Source of the DNA: a virus
Length of the DNA stretch: 20,376 bases
Virus record (IMG/VR): IMGVR_UViG_3300004463_000161
Location: 1-20,376 of that record
Strand: one strand, 5' to 3'
The position numbers and the translations under genes are program-made. Positions 6,591 through 13,624 of this stretch are shown here, piece after piece; positions within the stretch are counted from its first letter, which is position 1, and each line of letters begins with the position of its first letter. Below the pieces are notes generated by a model that saw nothing but the letters and a program-made list of their open reading frames with translations, had not been told where the DNA came from and did not search any database.

Positions 6591-8300
6591 ATGGCAATTT
6601 TTGGTAGATCATTTCCTTCAAAGTCCAAGCCTTTTGGAGTTATTTCTGCTCCTTCTCCTATAACGGAGGAGACAATTGATAATGTTGGAGTTGCTTCTCA
6701 AACACTAACAAGCGCAGAAGCTCAAAGTGTTAGTCAATCTGGCTCTGCGACATTAGCTCTTACAGTTGAGGCGACAGCAGAAACAGATTCAACTAGTTCC
6801 ACAATGACTACAACACTAGGCTTGGATGCTATTGCGGATACTGAATCAAGCTCCGCAACAGGAACAATACTTATTTCAGACTTCCAGACCGAAGAGGAAG
6901 CTTCGTCCGGAACCGGATCGCCTACAATAGCAGAAGCGCTGGCAGAAACAGTAAATAATTCTGCTGTTGCAACTATTGCAATAGATGAAGATATAACTGT
7001 TCCTTCGACAGCGGATGATTTACAAAATTCTGCAACATCTTCTCAGCAATTAACAGAATCTCATGCAGAAGGAGGAGGTTCGTCAGGAACAGGCGATCCT
7101 AATCTTGCTGAAGCAACAGCAGAAGTTGTAACAAACATAAGCGGTTCGCCATATGGAGAAGGGAACTATGGAGATGGGCCATATGGAGGAATAGGTTCGA
7201 TACAGACAATTGCAGAGGCAATTGCTGAAACTGACAATACTTCCGCAACAGCAACAATTCTTATTTCAGACTTTGAATCTGCGGAGGAAATAAACACTGG
7301 AACAGGCGCTCCAACAATAAGTGAAGCGCTTGCTGAATCCCTCACTAACTCTGCAAACAACGACCCTCTTCTTGTAGAAATAATTCAAGGAGAGGGAGAA
7401 AATCTAGACAATACAAATATTGGAACTCACTCAATTTATGAGGCAATAGCTGAATCGCCACAGAATAGTGCAGTTCTAACAACTCTTATAGACGATCTTC
7501 ATTCTGAAGAGGAAAATAACTATGGAACAGGAACTCTAAATATTTCAGAGTCTATAGCAGAGACAATAGATAATTCTGCAACCGCAACACATCTAATTAC
7601 AGAGCAAGTGCCAGATGTAAACATGACAAATACTGGCGCTGCAACGCTCTCAATTTCTGAACAGATTGCGGAAACAGTTTCAAGTTCATCTACATCAAAT
7701 CAGACATTTGGAGAAGCACTAGCAGAAACAGAATCAAATTCAGCAACAAATACGCCAATAATAACTGATCTTTATGGAGAGCTTGTTGGAAACTATGGAA
7801 CAGGGACTCCAAATACATCAGAATCTATAGCAGAATTTGACCTTGTTGAGTTTTTGTCAACTCAATCTCTAGACGAAACAACAACAGTAAGAGTTGTTCC
7901 GTTCAGTGATATCTCAACAGGAACATGGACTGTCTCTCCATTGTATGAAAAGGTTGATGAAATTCTTGTTGCATCAGGTTATCCAGATGAAACAATTAGG
8001 TCTGCAAATAACCCTGTAAATGATACAGCAGTTTTATCACTAACTCCAACATCAGACCCAGGAGCAGATACCGATCATTACATCAATGTACAATTCTGGC
8101 GAGACGGAGTAGATGGACAGCTTGATTTTACTCTTAATTTTAAAGAAGGTTCTAATATCATCGCAACAAGAACATTTACTAATGTAACTGAAACAGAGTC
8201 GTCTCCAAGAAGAGAAAGAATTGCACTAACAAATCTTGAGGCTTCTGCTATAGTTGATTATTCTAATCTTAATGTCGAATTGATAGCGAACGAGGTTTAA
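6591..8300 (+). CDS. Repeat-built virion or fibre protein
   Basis: The 569-residue product starts directly after the previous stop. Residues about 22-416 are about twenty tandem units of 17-19 residues with an approximate pattern I-S-E-A-I-A-E-T-x-x-N-S-A-T-A-T, alternating with L-I-S-D-F-x-x-E-E-x-x-x-G-T-G-T-P, so the higher-order repeat is about 37 residues. One unit is interrupted by PYGEGNYGDGPYGG (187-200). Residues about 417-569 form a separate domain, probably a beta-sandwich, with VQFWRDGVDGQLDFTLNF and ELIANEV. The protein is acidic and full of Asn, Ser and Thr. A long fibrous or solenoid surface structure fits best, but the fold cannot be proven here. Two 32-base stretches 390 bases apart match at 30 positions, showing internal duplication. 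Confidence 0.7.
   Translation: MAIFGRSFPSKSKPFGVISAPSPITEETIDNVGVASQTLTSAEAQSVSQSGSATLALTVEATAETDSTSSTMTTTLGLDAIADTESSSATGTILISDFQTEEEASSGTGSPTIAEALAETVNNSAVATIAIDEDITVPSTADDLQNSATSSQQLTESHAEGGGSSGTGDPNLAEATAEVVTNISGSPYGEGNYGDGPYGGIGSIQTIAEAIAETDNTSATATILISDFESAEEINTGTGAPTISEALAESLTNSANNDPLLVEIIQGEGENLDNTNIGTHSIYEAIAESPQNSAVLTTLIDDLHSEEENNYGTGTLNISESIAETIDNSATATHLITEQVPDVNMTNTGAATLSISEQIAETVSSSSTSNQTFGEALAETESNSATNTPIITDLYGELVGNYGTGTPNTSESIAEFDLVEFLSTQSLDETTTVRVVPFSDISTGTWTVSPLYEKVDEILVASGYPDETIRSANNPVNDTAVLSLTPTSDPGADTDHYINVQFWRDGVDGQLDFTLNFKEGSNIIATRTFTNVTETESSPRRERIALTNLEASAIVDYSNLNVELIANEV
6654..7839 (+). repeat. Tandem coding repeats of about 54 bases
   Basis: About twenty degenerate units of 17-19 codons can be aligned by eye from the IAE / SATAT and GTGTP blocks. 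The clearest DNA-level copies are 6852-6883 and 7242-7273, with two differences in 32 bases. CCATATGGAG also occurs twice, at 7149 and 7179, inside the Gly-Tyr insertion. Confidence 0.7.
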
Positions 8301-8301
8301 T

Positions 8302-8907
8302 ATGGCAACTTTACCAACGCCTGGTAGCGACAACGGCTCTTGGGGCGACGAATTAAATACTTGGTTAGAGACAGACCACAGTCTGGATGCGACACATAGG
8401 GATACCATGTTAGCCAACAAACTTGGTTATAAAGGATATCCTTCTCCTCCACACACATCTGTATCCATTTCCCCTACCGCTGGAGACTTTAGGGGAATTG
8501 CTGTGCCAATTAGAAAAGGAGACGTTATTACAACATTAGCTTTTGGCTGCACAACTGTAGCAACTTCACCAACTCTGTGCAGATTGGCAGTTTATGACAC
8601 AAGTTATAATTTGGTGGCGTCTACCCCTAACGATACAGCACTTGTTTCATCGACAGGAATGAAAACTAAGAATCTTTCCAGCGCCTATACTGCTACTCAA
8701 GATCAGCTAATGTATTTAGGAATAATAGTGGTAGGATCAGCGTTCGGTTCAATTTTGGGCCATTCATCTAACTCTGTAACATGGATTGCTCAATCAGGTT
8801 TTCCGAGAGCAGGAATTTATCAGACATCTTTATCTGATTTACCTAATCCTGTTGTTCCTGTTGTTCCTGGTTCCAATAACGCCATGCCGTGGATGGCTTG
8901 GATGTAA
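8302..8907 (+). CDS. Probable tail fibre or virion appendage protein
   Basis: A 201-residue protein starts one base after the upstream stop and has GAGG before its ATG. Its first 30 residues, LPTPGSDNGSWGDELNTWL and then ETDHSLDATHR, match a short N-terminal module common at the start of phage tail fibre and receptor-binding proteins. The rest is a Ser/Thr-rich domain with strands such as DVITTLAFGCTTVA and QLMYLGIIVVGSAFGS, possibly a jelly roll. The C-terminus has a Pro-Val-rich segment NPVVPVVPGS ending in PWMAWM. Attachment to the virion through the N-terminal module is known for the family in general; a receptor-binding role here is inferred. Confidence 0.65.
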   Translation: MATLPTPGSDNGSWGDELNTWLETDHSLDATHRDTMLANKLGYKGYPSPPHTSVSISPTAGDFRGIAVPIRKGDVITTLAFGCTTVATSPTLCRLAVYDTSYNLVASTPNDTALVSSTGMKTKNLSSAYTATQDQLMYLGIIVVGSAFGSILGHSSNSVTWIAQSGFPRAGIYQTSLSDLPNPVVPVVPGSNNAMPWMAWM

Positions 8908-8927
8908 GGTGTAACAATTCCATCATA

Positions 8928-9518
8928 ATGAGTTACATATATGTAGATAATATTGGCTTTGAGCACATCTTAACGTCATCATTTGGCGATCTTCCAGGCA
9001 ATGTTGGAACGAATACGCCAACACTGACGGAACAAATTATTCATGTTGCTCATATCTATGTTGACTTTGTAAATCTAGAAGTACCTGTGGCAGAGGTTGT
9101 CTCTGACATCATCACAAACACAGGAAACAACACGCCCACAATCGAAGAAATTATCATTGGAACTCTTGTTCCAGAGCCAGTGGTTGGAGGTGGCGCTGGA
9201 CAACGCATCAGAGTTATGGGAGGACGCCCATGGTCTGAAGAAGATGTATACGTAATCAATGAAGCAATTCAACTCATTGGTGAAGAAATTCTGATTGGTG
9301 AAATTGCTGAAGCTTATGCACATAACACGCCAGATATTGATGCTAAGGTAAGACGACCAATATATGCACGACCGCGCACAATTGAGGTGCTTTCGTTCTC
9401 TCCTGACAAAAACAGAACATTCGTGCATAAAACAGAGGAGCCATTGGTGGAGGAACCGCCAAAAACCAACTCCCGTCAGAAGGAGGAAGAAGAACTGCTA
9501 CTATTAGGTATAATATAA
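8928..9518 (+). CDS. Putative virion protein sharing the GTGTP-type repeat
   Basis: The 196-residue form starts at ATG 8928; an in-frame GTG at 8889 would overlap the previous gene. Neither start has a strong binding site. Residues 1-80 hold two units, FGDLPGNVGTNTPTLTEQI and VVSDIITNTGNNTPTIEEI, that match the B-type repeats of the 569-residue protein two genes upstream. A third, looser unit, ILIGEIAEAYAHNTPDID, follows at about 125. The middle has a Gly-rich link (VGGGAGQRIRVMGGRP), and the C-terminus is charged, ending EEEELLLLGII. Shared repeats suggest both proteins belong to one structure. No enzyme motif is seen. Confidence 0.6.
   Translation: MSYIYVDNIGFEHILTSSFGDLPGNVGTNTPTLTEQIIHVAHIYVDFVNLEVPVAEVVSDIITNTGNNTPTIEEIIIGTLVPEPVVGGGAGQRIRVMGGRPWSEEDVYVINEAIQLIGEEILIGEIAEAYAHNTPDIDAKVRRPIYARPRTIEVLSFSPDKNRTFVHKTEEPLVEEPPKTNSRQKEEEELLLLGII
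9509..9514 (+). promoter_or_regulatory. Candidate -10 box for the fusion glycosyltransferase
   Basis: A perfect TATAAT overlaps the end of the preceding gene. No -35 match lies 16-18 bases upstream. Transcription from here would start at about 9521, 26 bases before the TTG start of the glycosyltransferase. The region is AT-rich, so a chance match is possible. Confidence 0.35.
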
Positions 9519-9546
9519 ATATAAAACTACAACCAAAGGTGAAATT

Positions 9547-11850
9547 TTGAGCGCAAACAAAGTTGCGGCCTGTATTATCACAGGGGACGCCTACGATGAA
9601 GCTGAAGTAAAAAAGCTTTTAAAGTCTCTTGAACCACATGTTCAAGGGATTTTTATTAATTATAATGGAACAAAAGCCAAGTTGAATTGGCAGAAGTGGA
9701 CGGACATTCCCGTTGTCTACAAGAAATTTAAATGGGAAGACGACTTTGCTCTGGCCAGAAATCAGAGTTTCTCGCTTGTTCCAAAGGATGAGTTCGATTG
9801 GTATCTGTGGATAGACACCGATGATGTTCTTGTTGGTGAACCAGACGCCATTGAAAAGATAGTTGATTCGCTTGATGAATACTCATTGGGAGTATTTCTT
9901 AAGTATGAATATGCGGTTGACCCAGAGACAGACACCGTGGTTGTGGAACAGTGGAGAGAAAGACTGTTGTCCACAAAGATGGATTGGAATTGGGTCTATC
10001 CTATTCACGAAGTGTGTCGTTCTGTGGCGAATATTCAGTACGCCAAGAGGGATGATCTATACATTAGACACCAGAGACAATCCGGTGAAGATCGCGGGGC
10101 CAGAGGGCGCAACAAGAAAATTATTATGAAGGCGGCTCAGGAGCATCCTGAGGAACCACGCTATCAATTCTATCTGGCTGGCGAGACATTAGCTGAGGCC
10201 GATGCAGAACAAGACCCAATGCGCAAGGCTGCTCTTATTGAAGCGGCTATTGTTGCCTATGAAACATACAGAGGTATGGTTCATGACCTAACCGACGATG
10301 TTTATTTGGCAACTGCACGCCTAGCAGAGCTTCATAGAATGCGTGGGGATCATGCCGCAGCATTGGAGGCCGACTTAGAATGTATTGCTATCTACCCTGA
10401 ATGGCCGGACGGATATGTAGGAGCGGCCAAGTCATGCATGGAGCTAGGCGATTGGGCAAGGATGAAATCGTTTGCTTCCATGGCAACAAAGTGCGCCAAG
10501 CCATCTACTGCGGCATCTATTGAACCACAAATGTCAGGGTTTACTCCTCTGTTCCTGCTTGCCATAGCCAATGACGAGCTAGGAGATATGGATGAGGCTC
10601 TCAAACAATACAAGGCAGCTAGAGATATTTGGCGACCAGCAGGGGAATCAGGAGAGACACTAGACGAAAAGATTGCTACGCTTGAAAGATTCGATGCGAC
10701 AAAGGAGACAAATGACGCCTGGACACAAAGAAAGAAGCTCAGAGGAACCAAGCCAGATAAATCTATTGCTTTCTTTACCCAACCAATTCCTGAAGTGTGG
10801 AATCCCGAAACATTTAAGGCTGGCGGTCACGGTGGAGCAGAAACATGCATCATCAAGCTCGCCCCATTCTTCGCAGCAGATGGATGGAGAGTGGTTGTTT
10901 TTGGCACGCCAGGCGATTTTCGAGGGGTACATGAAGGGGTGGAATGGTGGGGATCAGATGAGTTTCTGCCAGGAGAAAGGTTCAACACCTTTGTCTCTTC
11001 TAGATCGACTCTTCCATTCGATGGAACGCCTCTGGCAAAGGTAAAGCTACTCTGGATGCATGATGTTAACATCGGGCCGATAGAAAACGATGTTCTTATG
11101 CGACCGGATAAGGTTCTAGGTCTTACCAACTGGCATGCCAACCATCTTCAGAAGCTCTACGGATTGCCTGATGACAAGATGGCCGTGATGCCAAACGGAA
11201 TTGACTTGAGTCTATTTAATAAAGATGATTGGGACAAGACAAATAAATTTAATTTTATTTATTCTTCCTCTCCGGACAGAGGCTTAGATACGCTCCTAAG
11301 TCTTTGGCCCATCATCAGGAACACATTTCCTGAAGCAAATCTACACCTGTTTTATGGTTGGGACATGATCAACAAAATCATCAATATGCACAGGTCTAGA
11401 GGAAGTGGAGGGTTCCTTGAGGAGTTTAGAAATAAATGCATCAATCAAATTCATGCACTTGGAGGAGAAGAGGGTGGAATTTATCAGCACGGAAGGGTGA
11501 ATCAGGCGGAGCTAGCGCAGCATATGGCTAAGTGTTCCTTCTGGACATACCCAACTGAGTTTATGGAAACATTCTGTATCACCGCTCTAGAAATGCAAAT
11601 GTCGGGGGTAATTCCTGTAACATCTAACCTGGCTGCTCTACAGGAGACAGTCAATCCTGATGTTCCTAAAATCACAGGCTGGCCTAAGAATTCTTCCTAC
11701 CAGAAAGAGTTTTTAAAGATGCTTGCATCTATGATAGGACAGGAAGAATGGCAGCTATATATTAGAGAAGAAAATAGACAGTTTGCGTCACAATTTTCAT
11801 GGGAAAATATATACGGGCGTTGGAATGATTTGATAAACTCCTTACAATAA
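9547..11850 (+). CDS. GT2-TPR-GT4 fusion glycosyltransferase
   Basis: The 767-residue protein starts at a TTG preceded by AGGTGA at four bases. The N-terminal part (about 1-180) is a GT-A/GT2-type domain with AACIITGDAYDE, DDFALARNQSF and WYLWIDTDD, in which D90-T-D-D is the probable metal and sugar-nucleotide site. The middle (about 190-400) has TPR-like helical pairs (AALEADLECIAIYPEWPDGY, and later ELGDMDEALKQYKAARD). The C-terminal part (about 430-767) is GT-B/GT4-like with LTNWHANHLQKLYGLP, MPNGIDLSLF, SSSPDRGLDTLLSLWPII and an E-x7-E motif (E674, E682). It probably transfers two sugars, with the TPR part holding acceptor or partner. Its place directly after virion surface genes suggests modification of those proteins. 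Confidence 0.85.
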   Translation: MSANKVAACIITGDAYDEAEVKKLLKSLEPHVQGIFINYNGTKAKLNWQKWTDIPVVYKKFKWEDDFALARNQSFSLVPKDEFDWYLWIDTDDVLVGEPDAIEKIVDSLDEYSLGVFLKYEYAVDPETDTVVVEQWRERLLSTKMDWNWVYPIHEVCRSVANIQYAKRDDLYIRHQRQSGEDRGARGRNKKIIMKAAQEHPEEPRYQFYLAGETLAEADAEQDPMRKAALIEAAIVAYETYRGMVHDLTDDVYLATARLAELHRMRGDHAAALEADLECIAIYPEWPDGYVGAAKSCMELGDWARMKSFASMATKCAKPSTAASIEPQMSGFTPLFLLAIANDELGDMDEALKQYKAARDIWRPAGESGETLDEKIATLERFDATKETNDAWTQRKKLRGTKPDKSIAFFTQPIPEVWNPETFKAGGHGGAETCIIKLAPFFAADGWRVVVFGTPGDFRGVHEGVEWWGSDEFLPGERFNTFVSSRSTLPFDGTPLAKVKLLWMHDVNIGPIENDVLMRPDKVLGLTNWHANHLQKLYGLPDDKMAVMPNGIDLSLFNKDDWDKTNKFNFIYSSSPDRGLDTLLSLWPIIRNTFPEANLHLFYGWDMINKIINMHRSRGSGGFLEEFRNKCINQIHALGGEEGGIYQHGRVNQAELAQHMAKCSFWTYPTEFMETFCITALEMQMSGVIPVTSNLAALQETVNPDVPKITGWPKNSSYQKEFLKMLASMIGQEEWQLYIREENRQFASQFSWENIYGRWNDLINSLQ

Positions 11851-11886
11851 CAATGATAATAACACTAACCCCCGAGTGAATCGGAT

Positions 11887-11895
11887 TGCTATGAT
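11887..11895 (+). promoter_or_regulatory. Candidate extended -10 promoter of the lysis genes
   Basis: TGCTATGAT is an extended -10 (TGN plus TATGAT, one mismatch) in the 77-base gap between the glycosyltransferase and the first lysis gene. It has the same TGC-extended form as TGCTACAAT at 15090. No -35 match is visible. Evidence is moderate at best. Confidence 0.3.
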
Positions 11896-11927
11896 CCTAT
11901 TGTCGTCTACCAGCTACAGAAAGAAAC

Positions 11928-12155
11928 GTGTGTTTGGTGTGGAATTTCACGAGAGAAACAAAAGAGACACTCGCTTACATCCTTGGGGGATTGGGGTTCC
12001 TCCACGAATTGATAATAGCAAACGCCGAGAGGCCGTTTTTGTTGACGGCCTCCTTAGCCTTGATGGGATTCCCATTGGTGTTGAAGGGCGAGGAGCGATT
12101 GAAGAACGGAAAGGACGAGAAGAAATTATCCCAAGAGGAACCCATAGAAAAATAA
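11928..12155 (+). CDS. Small membrane protein in the lysis region
   Basis: A 75-residue protein read from GTG 11928; TTG 11934 and GTG 11937 are alternative starts and no binding site clearly chooses. A hydrophobic hairpin, LAYILGGLGFLHELII and then FLLTASLALMGFPLVL (about residues 15-55), is split by NAERP. A charged Lys/Glu-rich tail follows. The HE...ERP.LL...LMG.P order resembles small membrane proteins found beside lysins in actinobacteriophages. It may assist the holin or be a second holin. The stop overlaps the next start as TAATG. A longer open frame on the same strand covers this region, but its product looks like out-of-frame protein here. Confidence 0.55.
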   Translation: MCLVWNFTRETKETLAYILGGLGFLHELIIANAERPFLLTASLALMGFPLVLKGEERLKNGKDEKKLSQEEPIEK

Positions 12156-12250
12156 TGTGGTGTGGTCAACATAGAGTGTTTAGTACCGCATATGTATCAA
12201 TTGCGCTCTTTATTGGTGTTGTTTGGCAACTATTGTCTTGGATAGGTTAA
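12155..12250 (+). CDS. Tiny single-span membrane protein (31 residues)
   Basis: ATG 12155 shares its A with the TAA of the upstream gene (TAATG), and its own TAA lies one base before the next ATG. The product begins MWCGQHRVF and continues as one hydrophobic span, STAYVSIALFIGVVWQLLS, ending WIG. Its exact fit between two membrane protein genes, coupled at the upstream end, argues that it is translated. AGAGGAA upstream is 16 bases away, too far to act directly, so reinitiation is the likely mode. A holin, antiholin or pore-accessory role is inferred from position and size. It is below the length that gene finders usually report. Confidence 0.45.
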   Translation: MWCGQHRVFSTAYVSIALFIGVVWQLLSWIG

Positions 12251-12251
12251 A

Positions 12252-12677
12252 ATGACCGAAGAAAAGAACAATCAAGAGATATATTCTGACGAGCTTTCTA
12301 AGCTAAGAGACGACCCTGCCCATTACATGACGCCCGGAGCCAAAAGTTATTTCAGGCGAGTTTGGTTGGGTTATTTGATACTTGCGGCGGCTATGACGTT
12401 TGGAATTTGGGGAGTCACTCACCGTATTGATACACAACTTAGAAAGCAAATCAACATCTTTCTTGTGGCAAGCTGCAAGAGTTCTATTCCTACCCTAACA
12501 AGATTTAATGACAGCCTTCAGGCTGATATTGAAGCACAACAGGATGCTCTCTTCATCAATGAACAGCGTGGTGATTCTCAGAGAGCCGCATTAAATAGAA
12601 GAATTATTACCTATAAGAAAAATGCAATGATTCATGTTCCTACTATTGAGGAATGTAATCAGAGAGGTAAGTTCTAA
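12252..12677 (+). CDS. Membrane-anchored protein of the lysis cassette
   Basis: A 141-residue protein has a cytoplasmic N-terminus of about 36 residues, one membrane span (VWLGYLILAAAMTFGIWGV, about 38-56) and an outer helical domain with heptad-like spacing (DTQLRKQINIF, and later FNDSLQADIEAQQDALF). Two cysteines (C74, C138) lie outside the span. This layout recurs in small phage membrane proteins next to endolysins. A spanin-like or holin-partner role is possible, but there is no lipobox or other defining motif. It begins one base after the 31-residue gene and its stop overlaps the lysin start as TAATG, so it belongs to the same translational chain. Confidence 0.65.
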   Translation: MTEEKNNQEIYSDELSKLRDDPAHYMTPGAKSYFRRVWLGYLILAAAMTFGIWGVTHRIDTQLRKQINIFLVASCKSSIPTLTRFNDSLQADIEAQQDALFINEQRGDSQRAALNRRIITYKKNAMIHVPTIEECNQRGKF

Positions 12678-13624
12678 TGGGATTGTCTGATGTATTCACA
12701 CCAGGAAACATGCTGTTGCCTGAACAGTTTGTCTATACATCCTTGGACGAGGTTCCTCTTGACGTATATGATGGAGAGAATTATCCAGACGGAGATAACT
12801 CTTGGCTTGAAAGATATGAGTCTTTAGGGGGAGTCCCTCTTACTGATCAGGAAAGAGTTGAATCAGCCCAGAGAAATGCCGACGCAAACCTGCGTCTAAT
12901 GCTCAATAGAAAGAACGTTGTCCCTCTCCCAAGAAATCTATTCTATAAGACATTGATGATGCAGGGCGGAGACGTGCTTGCTTTGCAGCGTGCCTTGGCT
13001 GCTGCTGGATTTAGAAAGTGGGGTAACTTTACTCGCGCCTTTGGCAAGGGCACACGGAAGAATGTGATGGAGTTTCAAGAGCACAATCACATGAAGCGTG
13101 ATGGAATCTATGACATTGATGTGCATAAGAAGTTGGCTCGATACTACGATCAGTATGGAACCTTCTTGATGAATAAGGCCAATAAAGTTTATAATACTTC
13201 GCCAAGAGCGGTAATAGTTTCATACGCCACATTCGGATATAATAACAGATATAAAATACATTACACTCAGAGTTCTCTCAGAATGTATGGTGTTCGAAAC
13301 AAGATTCGACCGCCAAAGATTCCATACTATGAAGATTGCTCATCGTTTTCTACTTGGACTTATTGGGGGGCAGGAGTTCCTGACCCTAACGGTTTAGGGT
13401 ATAATGGATGGGGATACACAGGGACACTTGTACAACATGGAAACCGAACAACAAATCCACAACCAGGAGACTTGGCCTTCTATGGGTATGGTGCTCCTTA
13501 TCATCATGTTGTGGTTTACATTGGCAATGGCAGATGCATATCTCACGGATCAGAAGTTGGACCGCTCCTTCTTCCGGTCTATTATAGATCAGATTTCTCA
13601 CATTTTAGAACCTATATAAAATAA
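12677..13624 (+). CDS. Endolysin: peptidoglycan-binding domain plus NlpC/P60-like hydrolase
   Basis: The 315-residue protein cleaves cell-wall peptide bonds. Residues about 96-158 form a peptidoglycan-binding domain (GGDVLALQRALAAAGF, TRKNVMEFQEHNHM, DGIYDIDVHKKLA). Residues about 212-305 form a papain-like NlpC/P60 or CHAP-type domain: the catalytic Cys is probably C221 in EDCSSFSTWTYWG, a PQPGDLAFY strand precedes the His in PYHHVVVYIGNGRCISHG (H276/H277), and H290 is a possible third member. Whether it is an endopeptidase or amidase cannot be told from sequence. There is no signal peptide, so export needs the holin. AGAGGTAA precedes the start, which is coupled by TAATG to the membrane protein upstream. 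Confidence 0.85.
   Translation: MGLSDVFTPGNMLLPEQFVYTSLDEVPLDVYDGENYPDGDNSWLERYESLGGVPLTDQERVESAQRNADANLRLMLNRKNVVPLPRNLFYKTLMMQGGDVLALQRALAAAGFRKWGNFTRAFGKGTRKNVMEFQEHNHMKRDGIYDIDVHKKLARYYDQYGTFLMNKANKVYNTSPRAVIVSYATFGYNNRYKIHYTQSSLRMYGVRNKIRPPKIPYYEDCSSFSTWTYWGAGVPDPNGLGYNGWGYTGTLVQHGNRTTNPQPGDLAFYGYGAPYHHVVVYIGNGRCISHGSEVGPLLLPVYYRSDFSHFRTYIK

Noticed and set aside
6654-7839. CRISPR array or diversity-generating retroelement
   Set aside because: The repeats are coding, degenerate and without spacers, and no reverse transcriptase or template/variable repeat pair is visible in the window.
10673-11141. Open frames of 90-123 codons on both strands inside the fusion glycosyltransferase gene
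   Set aside because: They lack ribosome binding sites and family features and lie within a gene with clear domain motifs.
11872-11930. A possible tRNA remnant (sequence resembling a D-arm on the minus strand and a small hairpin CCGA-GTGAA-TCGG)
   Set aside because: No acceptor stem, anticodon arm and T-arm can be fitted together. The hairpin is only 4 bp.
11876-12250. A 124-codon open frame covering the gap after the fusion glycosyltransferase
   Set aside because: Its upstream part is Arg-rich and looks like out-of-frame translation of the 75-residue membrane protein. Only its last 31 codons, from ATG 12155, make a plausible protein, so these are listed alone.
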